A stretch of 64,000 bases of DNA from Chimonanthus salicifolius (GCA_013350335.1 CM023532.1:35155708-35219707), one strand, 5' to 3'. Counted from the stretch's first letter, positions 16,045 through 27,105 are shown. Numbers and translations: made by a program. The notes: generated by a model from the letters alone, not told the origin.

Positions 16045-16378
16045 ATATATAAGATGGGTATCTCCACCCTACATTAGAGGTTAGACTAATCCCATGAACA
16101 TGTATAAACCTTTCAATCCACACACCAGTTAAGTCCACAGGAAGTGGCCCATTAGATTGAGCGTGAATCGAACTCAAGACACGACTTTATAAAGTGTATT
16201 TCTTATAAGTGAGGCCAAGGGTTTTTTCTTTCCTTGGCGCGTTGGGACTCAATGTTCAATTGGTTAAGTCCACAGGAAGTGGCCCATTAGATTGAACGTG
16301 AATCGAACTCAAGACTTTTATAAGTGAGGCCAAGGGTTTTTTCTTTCCCTGGTGCGTTGGGACTGAATGGTCATTTAC
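16045..16378 (-). repeat. SINE-like repeat with 135-bp tandem duplication
   Basis: Read on the minus strand it matches the SINE-like tail at 11.9 kb. The part starting GTTAAGTCCACAGGAAGTGG at 16128 is repeated at 16263, with small indels between the copies. Confidence 0.55.
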
Positions 16379-16379
16379 A

Positions 16380-17200
16380 TATAAATTATTACATGTCACC
16401 TTCATAAACATCATTTGAAAAGGTGTACAGGAAGATTTCCAGTGTCCCTTTAAATGACAATTAATAATTAATTACACATGTTGTTTGGTCATTCGGTTTT
16501 TTAATGTAACTTATTAAGTTATCAATCACAAGTGTTAATAATTTAGTTTTAGTTTTCAAATGCATGGTACATGAAAGTTGACGAGGTCTCTTAACCCTCT
16601 GAAATTAAAAAAAAAAAAAAAACATTTGTAACAAATGAATTTAAGGAAAGTTAAATGCATGATTAAAATAATTTCATTAAAATAGTCAAATTGGTCTCTC
16701 TCCATTAATATATCTACTCGTAAATGCAATAGTTTGATAAATTTGATGAGAAATATATGATTAAAACATTTGATTGAAGTTTGTTTAATCATTTAGGTTC
16801 TTTATGATGAATCCTGTCTAAAGGTGGGATCATGGATTATTATTGTATATTATTAAAGTATTAAGTATTAAAAAGAGTCCCACCTTACATGGCTAACTAT
16901 TTCTAAGGCAATTATTGCATTTTTTTATATTTCATATTTTGATTTTTTTTATAAATAATTAATATTATAGTTCTCTAACACTCATAGAGGTAAATTGAAA
17001 TTTATTTATTTTTTATTAAAAACAAATCTACCGTGTAGACTACCACAATTTACCATGTTTAATCATTTTACTAAATATTACATTCATGAATCATGACAAA
17101 TTTTTTAAGGAAATAAATTTCTTCTTCCGCGGGTTGAAAAAAAAACCCCGATAATTTACCTAAAATAACAAGAATACCTGTTTTCCTCCCATGCAACGAT
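16380..17200. other. AT-rich spacer upstream of UGT-A
   Basis: Nothing recognised apart from A-runs (for example 16606-16622). Confidence 0.4.
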
Positions 17201-17211
17201 TGAAAACCATG

Positions 17212-17350
17212 AACACGTACTGCTGCAACGACGTGCCGTTTCACCGGATTATCAACCGATGATTCAAGTATGGCCCACACGACGTGGCGGCTTTAAGGGA
17301 CGCCGGAAAACGACGTGTCCATTTCGGTAACTACCAGACTCTGTTATATA
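17212..17350 (+). promoter_or_regulatory. UGT-A promoter: TATA box and four ACGT cores
   Basis: A TATA box (TTATATAAG) lies at 17344-17352. Upstream are ACGT cores at 17215, 17231, 17282 and 17313, in contexts CACGTAC, ACGACGTGCC, ACGACGTGGC and ACGACGTGTC. Clustered ACGT elements of this kind are bZIP (ABRE/G-box-like) sites in plants. Control by stress or ABA is an inference. Confidence 0.5.
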
Positions 17351-17480
17351 AGTACTTCCCTCCATTTCAAAAACCAACTCAAAAAGGAAGAAGAAAGAAG
17401 AAGAAATCTCTACTCTGTTTTCTCTGTTTCTTTCTTTGAATACTCTGTTTTCTCTGTGTTTTTTTTCTTTGAATTCTGAA

Positions 17481-18912
17481 ATGGCGAAGGAGCACATAAT
17501 CATGTTGCCTTTCATGGCGAAAAGCCATTTCACCCCTTTCATAGCATTAGCAGAGATGATAGAGGAGAGAACAGGTTACACCATTACCATCGCCAACACA
17601 CCTCTCAACGTCAAAGCAATCCAATCTGCCCTCCCAAAAAACTCCACAATCCGCCTTGCATCAATCCCTTTCCAAAGCACTGAACATGGCCTGCCTCTCA
17701 ATTGCGAAAACACCGACCTTCTGCATTTTCACCAGGTGATTCACCTCTACCATGCTTGTGACACCTTCCAACCTCACTTTGAAACCATAATTGACGATAT
17801 CACTAGGAAAGAAGGCCGCCCACCTCTCGGCATTGTCTCCGACGGCTTCTTCGGGTGGACGGTCGACGTCGCAGAGAAGTATGGCATATTTCACACTGTT
17901 TTCTGCGTCACCGGGGCCTTTAGTACTGCGGTTTACACTTCTCTCTGGACCCATCTCCCACATTGCAATACCGACGCCGATGAATTCGATCTCCCTGGAT
18001 TTCCCAACGTGAAATTGCACCGATCGCAGTTGTCCGGTCACCTCCGCAATGCCAACGGCGCCGATGATTGGTCCATCTTTTACCGGAAGCAGACTGAAAA
18101 GTTCAAGAAATCCAACGGTGTATTTTGCAATGCAGTGGAAGACATGGATCAGTTAGGATTGCAGCAGTTGAGGAGCACGAGAGCAGAGCCAATTTGGGCG
18201 ATCGGGCCGATTATGCAATCTTCACAAATTACATCCGGGCCGTTCACCGAATGGCTCAATCTCCACCCTCCATCTTCGACCATCTACGTATCGTTTGGAT
18301 CGATGAATTCGGTCACCATGTCGCAGATGATGGAGCTGGCCAAGGGGTTGGAATTGAGTGGGAAGCCGTTCATTTGGGTCGTCAGGCCCCCGGTTGAATT
18401 CGACGTCAAGGCCGAGTTTAGGCCAGAGTGGCTGCCAGAGGGATTCGTAGACCGAATGAAGGAGAAGAAGCAAGGGCTTGTAGTGCACACATGGGCACCC
18501 CAATTGGAGATCCTCTCGCACCCGTCGACGGGTGTCTTTCTCAGCCATGTTGGGTGGAATTCGCTACTCGAAAGCTTGAGCCAAGGCGTGCCGATGATCG
18601 GATGGCCGCTGATGTCGGAGCAGTTCTACAATTGTAAGATGTTGGTGGAGGAATTGGGAGCGGGTGTGGAGATTGCAAGAGCAAGAGAGGAGATTAGAAG
18701 TGAGACCTGTGGAGAAGGCTGTAAGGGTGATTTTGGATGGAAGTGAGAAAGGGAAGGAGATGAAGAAGAAAGCCATGGAAGTGAAAGAGATTATAAATGC
18801 TGCAAGGAAGGAAGAAGGCCATCACAGGGGCTCCTCTGTTAGAGCATTAGATGATTTTATAGGGGCTGCTCTGTCCAAGAGGTACAACACCAAGCAGTCT
18901 GCTGGAGCTTGA
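17481..18912 (+). CDS. UGT92A-type UDP-glycosyltransferase (UGT-A), frameshifted near the C-terminus
   Basis: A family-1 glycosyltransferase, cytosolic, transferring sugar from a UDP-sugar to small acceptors. The start ATG at 17481 gives MAKEHIIMLPFMAKSHFTPF; an upstream extension would need a TTG start. The catalytic His16 is in place, and the Asp of IVSDGFFGWT can pair with it. The PSPG box runs from Trp338 to Gln381; the final Gln is usual for UDP-glucose users. Its HCGWNS motif reads HVGWNS here. Near 18703-18710 the reading frame shifts: one extra base in GAGACCTGTGGAG relative to the copy at 57.6 kb. As read, the protein ends at 18746 after 421 residues; the next frame carries the family's C-terminus (VEKAVRVILDGSEKGKEM ... 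ALDDFIGAALSK) to 18912. It is either a recent pseudogene, a shortened protein or a sequence error. Confidence 0.82.
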
Positions 18913-19261
18913 TAATTTCAATTACATGATTGTAATTAGTTTAATTATTATGTTTAATTAGTAGTAGGTTTTATTATTAGGTTTGCTTTATTTAATGTAA
19001 TAATGTTTGTATATATGTCATTGGGAATAGTGTGTGTGAAGATATCTATTATAGGCTCATGAGAATGGATTAATGAATAGAATATGTGTCTTTTCATTGA
19101 TAATAGTATTTTTTTCAATAAAAAAGATAGAATTTTCAATAAAAATATGCATGAGTTTGCAGAGAAACCATTTTGATGGAGCGATTTTTTTTTTTTTTTT
19201 CGATTTTTTTGTTTAGGATAGGATGAAATCAATAATTCTTATTATTTTTTTTCAATTTACG

Positions 19262-19400
19262 TGTTGGAAACCATGAGATACCCAACATAAAATGCCCACA
19301 GGTGAGCCCATTACCTCTAGAGCACACAAAGATTAGACCATGAGGGCTCGAACCCACAATATCCTACTTCCTGAGGCGGTGACCCCATAAGTCTAAATTA
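19262..19400 (-). repeat. SINE-like repeat
   Basis: On the minus strand it reads GTGGGTTCGAGCCCTCATGG (tRNA B-box type), then TGGGCTCACCTGTGGGCATT and GGGTATCTCATGG. The orthologous copy in segment B is at 58556-58690, so it inserted before the duplication. Related copies lie at 21955, 59695 and 63417. Confidence 0.55.
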
Positions 19401-19463
19401 GAATTTGAATTGCGTCTTAGTTTATAAACCCCACAACTTACCAAAATCCAATTGGAACGACAA

Positions 19464-19573
19464 GCCTTTCTGTGATTATTTGGTTGTTAGTCACAAGGGT
19501 TCAAATATCGGCCGATACGCCTTTCTGTGATTATTTGGTTGTTAGTCACAAGGGTTCAAATATCGGCCGATAT
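19464..19573. repeat. 55-bp tandem duplication across a hAT insertion junction
   Basis: The unit starting GCCTTTCTGTGATTATT at 19464 recurs at 19519. It includes genomic flank, the target site GTTAGTCA and the first bases of the hAT element, so it formed after insertion. Confidence 0.85.
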
Positions 19574-20955
19574 GATATGTATCGGCCGTACAGTAGTATT
19601 ATCGGCCGATATGATCGATAAACGGTCGTAAATATTGGTTTATTACATTTATTTCAGGTTTTTTTTTTTTTTAAAAAAAGAATGATATCGGCCGATACGG
19701 ACGATATATCGGTCCGTATATCGGATCAAATATCGCCCGATAAGCTATTTATCGGTCTGGAAAGAGCGGTTTAAAAAAAAAAATCGGTATCGGTAGTGGG
19801 ACCCACTAGATATCGGCGATATTATATACAAATATCGCCCGATATTTGGACCGTTTATCGGTCCAGAATATCGGCCGATAACCCTGTTTATCGCTCTGTA
19901 TCGGTCACAGTTAATATGAATATAATATTAATATCGGGCGATATATCACGGCCGATATATCGCGCGATATATCGTCCAAAATATCGCCCAGGAATCCTGC
20001 ATGACATCAAATCCAACAGGTTGTGGGATTCTTGCTGTTTCCCACCCCTGGATTATTTCCACGTCCCGGGTTATCCATATGAAGAGCTAGATCCATAGTA
20101 ATATTACATTTGTTTTGAGAAAATTTAGACAAGCTTTGATGTATTTGGTGAAACTCAAGTGATTTCAAGTTTTCAACTTTGAAGTATTAGAACTAATCAT
20201 TATTATTAGATTTAATATATTATCTTTAAACCCATTAAAATTTCTACCTCTAAGATAGAGTGAACTCTTTATATGAAATTCAATTTCATTGAGATCTACT
20301 TAACATGAATTCAAATTTTGATAGATAACTAATAGTCTACTTTGATCTCAATTTTTGTTAGTTTAAGCTAAGATAATCGAAATCCCTTTAAAAAAAAAAA
20401 CAATACCATATTATTCAGAGGTCTTCACTAATAAAATATTATTTTACTTTTTATTACCACTTCTTGAAAATTTTAAAAACATGATTTGAATTTTAAAATA
20501 CTATTTAATGAATGTGAATTTTTTTTTTTTTCATTTACATTTACATGTTCCTCTCCATCGATCTGGCAAAGTCCAAACTCAAAACATTTAGGCCCATATT
20601 AATCATATGAAAAAAAAATCAAGAAAGGCAATCCTATTTGTAAATGTGATGCTAAGATTGATTAATTATATAATAGGATCTACTTCTTCTTGAGAGTTGA
20701 GAGGATTGATGGGACATTTTCCTGTTTTTATAAGTTAACATCATCTATTGTTAATTTTAATATTAATCGTATTCGAAACTTAAATAAATAATTTGAATAT
20801 GTATACGACCGATATTTAATGAAAAAATTACATTTTCAAGAAGCCCCAAATTTTCTGACATTACTCAAAAAAATTCGGACAAAAATGCAAAAAAAAACTA
20901 ATGAGAGAGAAACTTAACGGCCGATATATCGGCTGAGGCGGTATTTCAACCCCTG
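19494..20955. mobile_element. non-autonomous hAT-like element (about 1.46 kb)
   Basis: It starts CAAGGGTTCAAATATCGG and ends GGTATTTCAACCCCTG, which are inverted ends. It is flanked by GTTAGTCA (19486-19493) and GTTACTCA (20956-20963), an 8-bp target duplication with one change. Segment B has the uninterrupted site near 59040 (GTTAGTCTATTTTATTAC), which confirms the insertion. 19550-19990 is dense with TATCGGCCGATA palindromes; the rest is AT-rich filler. No transposase is seen. Confidence 0.8.
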
Positions 20956-21224
20956 GTTACTCAGTTTTATTACATCCCCATTTGCACTCACTCCATTTAT
21001 CATGATATTTCCTGGTTTGGGCTGAAGATTAGATTTTCTAATTGAGATTAATAGGAGTTTGGATGATGTGTGCTCCATCTAGTTGGAAATTAATGGATTT
21101 GAAAATTTTCATCATGATTGAATTTGGAGATGATAATCTTTGATTAGTCATAATATGTTTATGATTAACTCTAATTTTTAAAGTATTCAGATTTTTAGAG
21201 CATTTGACAAAATATATATAAACT

Positions 21225-21658
21225 GAGTGCCCATCCTAAAACGGGCGTTATCTTTTAGGAGAAGCAGATTTTATTGAACTTCTCATTTTGCCTCTCATCC
21301 ATCTGCAAAAATCGATTCGCTTTTCAGTGAATCGGTTCAATTATCAGTGCACCAGACAAGTGCATCGACTGGATCACTTGAAAATTGGTGCACTGATTTC
21401 TTGAGAGTCCAAATTGGTGCACCGACCGGATCACTTGAAATCGGTGCACCAATTTCTTGAGAGTCCAAATCAGTACACCGACCGGATCATTTTACACATA
21501 AATCGGTTCACTTTTCAGTGAATCGGTTCACTCATCAATACACCGAACAGTGAACCCATTTACTGAAAAAGTGAGCCGATTTCTGCAGGAAGCAAAGTGA
21601 GAAATCTGAAAAACTCCTGTCCTACTAAAAGAGTATGCCCGTATTAAAATGGACATCC
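21225..21658. mobile_element. TIR MITE with internal ATCGGTTCA repeats (434 bp)
   Basis: Ends GAGTGCCCATCC...CGGGC and its inverted partner GGATGTCCATTTTAATACGGGC match at 16 of 22 positions by eye. The exact 8-bp duplication TATAAACT lies at 21217-21224 and 21659-21666. Segment B keeps the empty site near 59330. The interior has repeated GAATCGGTTCACTT and CACCGACCGGATCA(C/T)T units in both orientations. Confidence 0.8.
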
Positions 21659-21954
21659 TATAAACTTTACTATTCACCCACTCAATAATTCTACAAAAGT
21701 TAAAAATGCCCAGTGACTTTGTTTCTTTTCATGACATTGAATTTTGCACTCCCCAAATGAATGATCTTGAAGTTTCTATTTGATTTGAAAATAAATTTAG
21801 TCGATAGTTCATTTGATGACAGTAACTGTATAATAGATTGATCATTATATATAAAAATATTTATTAATAATTCTATTTTAATTTTAAAAAATATATTAAT
21901 TAAGATTATTTGCTAAACACTTATTCAGTCTTTTTTTTTTTTCTTTTCTTTTAT

Positions 21955-22075
21955 CACTGGTACACCAAGGTTAGGATTCGAGTCCCCATGGCCTAATCTT
22001 GGTGTGCCCTAAGAGTAATGGACTCACCTGTGGAAGTTTTATGCTGGATATCCCACACAAGGGTGCAAAATTAAA
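21955..22075 (+). repeat. SINE-like repeat
   Basis: It has GGTTAGGATTCGAGTCCCC (B-box type), TGGACTCACCTGTGG and GCTGGATATCCCACAC. The counterpart in segment B is at 59695-59790, and a further copy is at 63417. Confidence 0.55.
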
Positions 22076-22444
22076 CCTAACAGAGATATATAAATTTCTC
22101 TCTCCTCTTTTGTTTTTTTTTAAATATCAGTATTTTTTTAATTAAAAAATAACAAATAATCCAAAAGGAAGTTGATTTTTTTTTTTTAAATTGAAAATGT
22201 AAATATCGACTGATATCGGCCGATATTTGGGCCGATATCGGTCGAGATATCAACTCGAGCTCACCAGCATTTTTTTTTAAAAAAAATAGACCGATATGAA
22301 TCATATCAGACCGATATATTCACCGATATATCAACTGAGAAATAGTACGTACAACAAATATAATACTGTCTTGAAAAGCCGATATAATACTGTCCTCTGT
22401 CTTGAAAAGCCGATATCTTTACTCGGATTTATTAAGCATAAATT
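22076..22444. mobile_element. TATCGGCC-family insertion, ends unresolved
   Basis: This stretch is absent from the aligned position in segment B (near 59795). Its core, 22200-22345, holds ATATCGGCCGATAT and GACCGATAT repeats. The exact termini and target duplication could not be fixed by eye. Confidence 0.45.
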
Positions 22445-22526
22445 AAAAAGAAAAATGAGGAGGAATAACTTGATAGAACATAGTCAAAAAGAAAAATGAG
22501 GAGGAATAACTTGATAGAAAATAGTC
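22445..22526. repeat. 41-bp tandem duplication
   Basis: AAAAAGAAAAATGAGGAGG begins at 22445 and again at 22486, with the following bases also repeated. Segment B has a single copy. Confidence 0.85.
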
Positions 22527-22820
22527 TAAAGAGCGTTTGAACATACGAATTGAACTCAAGACCTCCAAATTTCTTGAGTCTTAGACCATGAGAGCAAGTA
22601 AGGCGAGACTCTTCTTTCAGTCTTTGTCATAATTTATTCCACCATCCATCAAAGCATGTACTTGGACCATTGAGTAGAGTTGCCTACTTTGATTTGAAAA
22701 AGAAAAACAATGGTTAAGATCTTTAATACTCCTCATTTAATATTTGAGAATCTCTCTCTCAATTCTGCCTCTACTCACCCTTGCAGTAGCCTTTCTCGTG
22801 TTTGTCTTCCACTCTCTTCC

Positions 22821-24301
22821 ATGGCAACAAATCACATAGTAATGTTCCCATTCATGGCACAGGGCCATATCATCCCGTTTCTAGCACTGGACCAACCTCA
22901 TCCAACGGCGGACAAATTGCACAATCACCTTCATCAGCACCCCTCTCAACATCCAACGGCTCAAAACCACCGTCCCTCAAAATTCCCAAATACGTCTCAC
23001 ACCAATTCCCTTCAACAGCGCCGACCATGGCCTCCCTCCCGACGCTGAAAACACCGATTCCCTCCCAATCCCTCTCATCATCTCTCTCTATGAAGCCTCC
23101 CAATCTCTCTAACCTTCCTTCGAGAAGATTCTGATTCACATCATTGAAGAAGAATCACATCCACCCACTGCATCATTGCCGACTTGTTCTTGGGATGGAC
23201 AGTCGAGATTGCAAAGAAGTTCGGCATCTTCCACACCGTTTTCCACACTTCTGGAGGGTACGGCACTGCTGCCATCATCCCTCTCTGGTTGCATCTCCCT
23301 CACTCACCGACTCGGATGAGTTCCACCTTCCTGGTTTCCCCGATTCGTTTCGTCTCCACCGCTCTCAGATGTCTTCTTACATGAGATCTGCCGATGGGAA
23401 CGATCAATGGTCGGTTTTCCTCCGGAGGCAGATGTCTCTCTCCTTGGGCTCCGACGGTATGCTCTGTAACACGGTGGAGGAGGTGGAGAAGACGGGGTTG
23501 GAGCTCCTGCGTAAGAATACAAAGCTACCTGCCTGGAGTGTCGGACCTTTGCTCCCTCCATCTCTCTTCTCTCCGTCTTCTCCTTCAGGAGAAATCACCT
23601 CCAAGCGTGTAGGGAAGGAACCCGGAATTTCTTTGGAGGCTTGCATGTCGTGGCTGAATCTCCACCGTCCATCTTCGGTTCTGTACATATCTTTCGGGTC
23701 CCAGAACACCATCTCCGCCGCTCAGATGATGCAGCTGGCGAATGGGGTGGAAAAGAGCGGGAGAGATTTCATGTGGGTCGTTCGGCCTCCGATCAGGCAC
23801 GACATAAATGGTGAGTTCAGAGCAGAGTGGCTGCCGGATGGATTCGAAGAACGGGTTTTGGCCCGAAAGCAGGGGATTCTGGTGAGGAAATGGGCGCCCC
23901 AGGTGGAAATTCTCGCCCATGAATCGACAGGCGCTTTTCTCAGCCACTGTGGGTGGAACTCGGTGTTGGAGAGCTTGAGCCACGGCGTGCCGATTATCGG
24001 TTGGCCGCTGGCGTCGGAGCAATTCTATAACTCGAAGATGATGGTGGAGGAACTGGGCGTTTGCGTGGAGATTGCAACGGGAAATGGTGTTAGTGGTGAA
24101 ATGGAGTGTGGGAGAGTGGAGAAAGTGATCGAGATGGTGATGGGAGAGACAGAGAAAGGAAAGGAGATGAAGAGAAAGGCAAAGGAAATGAAGGAGCTGA
24201 TTAGGGCCGCAGTGAGAGAGGAAGAAGGATCAGAAAAAGGATCTTCCATTAGAGCTTTGGATGATTTTATTCACACGGCAAAATCAAAGAGGGCTGGTTG
24301 A
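22821..24301 (+). pseudogene. UGT92A-type glycosyltransferase pseudogene (UGT-B)
   Basis: This is the paralogue of UGT-C (60143-61633), starting at the same ATG (MATNHIVMFPFMAQGHIIPF). Alignment to UGT-C by eye shows four lesions. There is an extra A near 22890, just after LAL. There is a CAA-to-TAA stop near 23108. One base is lost near 23183 (CCCACTGC versus CCCATCTGC). Four bases are lost near 23310. The net shift is consistent with the frame of the long 3' part (23144-24301), which keeps the PSPG box WAPQVEILAHESTGAFLSHC and the C-terminus ALDDFIHTAKSKRAG. The 3' half is still very close to UGT-C, so decay is recent. No intact product is expected. Confidence 0.9.
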
Positions 24302-24420
24302 GTTCGAACAATTTGCAGAGTCAACGGATAATTTCGTAATTTCACTTTAGTAACTCTGTTTGCCGTTTTACATGCTAAATGCTCCACCCTGAATTGTCTA
24401 ATGTCCTCATATGGTGTGAA

Positions 24421-24504
24421 CAAGTGAATTTATCATCTATTTAAATAGAAAAATTTAATTATCAAGTGAATTTATCATCTATTTACATAGATAAATTTAA
24501 TTAT
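24421..24504. repeat. 42-bp tandem duplication
   Basis: CAAGTGAATTTATCATCTAT starts at 24421 and 24463. Segment B has only one copy (near 61795). Confidence 0.85.
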
Positions 24505-26390
24505 TGGTGAGAAGCTCTGATGACCTATGCTCATTTCAATATTATATAATAAAATACACTAATGTCTTTATCAATTTTAATACACACTTTAAAAATTCCT
24601 TGAATCCCGTTTACTTATATCTTTTCGGAATATTTTACAAAAATACTTTGAAAATTGTTAATTTGGGTCAATACCTCTTCAGAAAGTAAAATTGAGTGAG
24701 ACCTTTTTTAGACCAAATTGTATCAAACTGATTAGGAATTTTATTATTTTTATAGTAATAGTTTAACAATCATCAATTAAAAAAAATTAAAGACTAAATT
24801 TGGTATGAGTTATTACAACTTTAAGTGTCTTAAGACATAATCTTCATCACAACCCATTTAACCCAAGGGTGCACATTGGCCCCTCGGAGCTGGAGGGATG
24901 CCGGCGATTCTCATTTCACCCAAGCAGATGTTGTCCATACTTCTCGCTTACGTGTTAAATTTTTACATAATATTAGTATAGTCAAATGAGAGTGATTCTT
25001 TTTAATTTTCTTTATATTTGAATTTTGTCTATTTAAAGTTTTGAATCTGTCTCTAAATCTAATAAAGTGGAAGGTTTATACTATATTTTCATCCACAATT
25101 TTTTATAGATTGAATCAAATGTCTCAAACATCAAATAAGAGGATTTTTAATGTGCAACTAATATTGAAAGGCTTAGTTTCACTCTAAGGAGGGAGTGTGG
25201 CCCACAAGTGCCTCGTCCAATGTGAACCCTTCGATATGACAGACTGCAGCAAATTTTGTAGGGATCTATCTTATCTTATTGGGCAATTATAGTAAAAGAT
25301 TGCATCGACTAATACTCAGTACACTTTTTTTTTACAGATTGTTGTACATTGTTTTATTGGGTGTTGGCTTTTTGGCCATGTATCCTCAGTTGGCATTGGC
25401 AATTATTATGTAAGGAATTAATCTGTATTTAACTTAAACACCATCTCTCTCTTATATAAAATATTGCTTTTATTTTGATATGCTTTTCTTAAATTCTTCT
25501 ACAGCACTCTATTGATAAAAGATTTGAAAATAAATAAATAAATAAAAGTAAGAGAATTCTACCCGTATACTGAAAAACAGAAATAACTTAAACTAAAAAG
25601 TGACAAATTATTCATTGTGAAGTGGTAGTGAACCAGATCACTAACGTCTGATTAGAAAATATTCATATCATTTTCATTTTTCTAATTAACTTATTATCAT
25701 CTGATAAATTAGATTTATTTTAATTTTAAAGTAATATTTAAACATTTTCACTATTAGATTAAACTCATATTTTCTGTGCTGGTGGAATCTTTTCTCACAT
25801 TCAAAAACCATATTTTAATTTAAACCATATAAAAAATTAATGACTCGATAGTCAATACATAATCAACAACTTCACATCCAATAATTTCTCATTATAAGGT
25901 TGGATGATAGCAGCCAAAAGAGAGAGTTTACGAAAACTTGAAATCCTTTTCATGGTTATGTTGTCATAAGTTGAAAAAATATCACAGTTGAATAATTTGG
26001 AAAATGACCAAAGATGGCTGATTATGAAAATATGACAGTTGAATAATTAATACAATTCATTCATGAAAATTCAATGATTATGAAAATAAGAGTCACAAAT
26101 TACATTAAAAAGTCCACTGTCTACACAGATCAGCACATTTTAACATTTCTATAGCGAAAATCTTTCTCATATACTATTCTAAAATTTCAAAACTAAGATT
26201 TTGTGCATAAATGCAATAAAAAATGATATAGGAAGCATAGATAATAAGTCATGTGACATAAAGAAGAGGACAGTAAATTAATATTTCTATTATTAAAAAA
26301 TAAAAAACTTGTTAGTTGATTGTATAATTATAAAATTAACTTAAAAACAATATTACGATAGGTTAATCTGACTGAATTTCAAAATGACAC
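24505..26390. other. AT-rich spacer
   Basis: Up to 24880 it is UGT 3' flank shared with segment B. Beyond that no gene or recognisable repeat was seen. Confidence 0.45.
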
Positions 26391-26396
26391 ACGTAC

Positions 26397-26665
26397 CTTC
26401 GCATTGAAATGGAAGCGATGGTAGCCTCTCCAAGTTGTCGAGGTCGTAGGCGGTGAAGTGCTTGCAGGAAGCGGCCACCTTCAAGTGGATATCGCCCTTG
26501 CCGTGCGGCTGCTGCAGCCCCCAATACCCTCTCCGGTATTGGGAGCTTCGCGTTGCAGAAGGGTAAGCCCTTCTCCTTCCCTACACAGGAAAATGCCGGT
26601 CGAGAATGCGAATAAGGAGATAAAAGGAGAAAGATGGAGAGGGAAAGGAACGGCAGCTTCGCCAT
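26397..26665 (-). pseudogene. beta-D-xylosidase (BXL, GH3) gene fragment with internal deletion
   Basis: From the ATG at 26665 the minus strand encodes a signal peptide (MAKLPFLSLSIFLLLSPYSH) and the BXL N-terminus (RPAFSCVGKEKGLPFCNAKLPIPERV). The sequence then jumps, with a frame change, to LKVAASCKHFTAYDLDN, a motif normally well over 100 residues further on, and after another shift to HRFHFNAK before a GTACGT donor-like site at 26396. The intervening catalytic-domain sequence is missing. BXL enzymes trim xylan or arabinan side chains in the cell wall; this piece cannot. It is most likely a transposed or captured fragment. Confidence 0.75.
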
Positions 26666-26724
26666 TTCGAAAAGAGGAGGAAGGACAGGCTGATGAAGAG
26701 CTGAGAAGAGCAGAAGCGAGTGAG

Positions 26725-26740
26725 GAGTATTTATAAGGAG
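26725..26740 (-). promoter_or_regulatory. TATA box retained upstream of the BXL fragment
   Basis: The minus strand reads CTCCTTATAAATACTC about 65 bases upstream of the fragment's ATG, so the core promoter was carried along with the first exon. Confidence 0.5.
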
Positions 26741-27105
26741 AAGGATGAAGATGAAGACAGGGCATGGTGGGGAAGGTAATTAATTTTTTTAAAGGGAAAC
26801 CAGGGATTGAATTTCCACGTAGGATTTGTGGGCCATCCTTACTATATCAGATAAACAGATAGAAAAAGGAAAACGGAAAATGGAAGAGTTTTGCACAAAG
26901 AGAAGAACACAGAGAAAAAAGTGAGGATGGGCGGCTGCACTTGCAGTAGAAGTAAAGGCAAGTACAAAGTCCTTGGTTATTTTCTTAATCAAGTCACCTC
27001 CATGCGGTTAGTCTTTCAGAAAATTACATAATTATTCTTGTAACATAAAGTGGTGGTGCAAATAGTAAAAATATAATAGTTAATCTTTTAAGAAGAGTTT
27101 ATATA

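Larger units (their letters stand above)
18601..24880. repeat. segmental duplication, copy A
   Basis: From GATGGCCGCTGATG (3' part of UGT-A) through UGT-B to about CCAAGGGTGCAC, this stretch is paralogous in the same order to 57518-62248. The two copies differ by transposons, indels and the state of their UGT genes. Confidence 0.9.

Noticed and set aside
19262..19400. tRNA gene
   Set aside because: A B-box-like GGTTCGAGCCC is present, but no cloverleaf or A-box could be formed and the sequence is dispersed; it is better explained as a SINE-like repeat.
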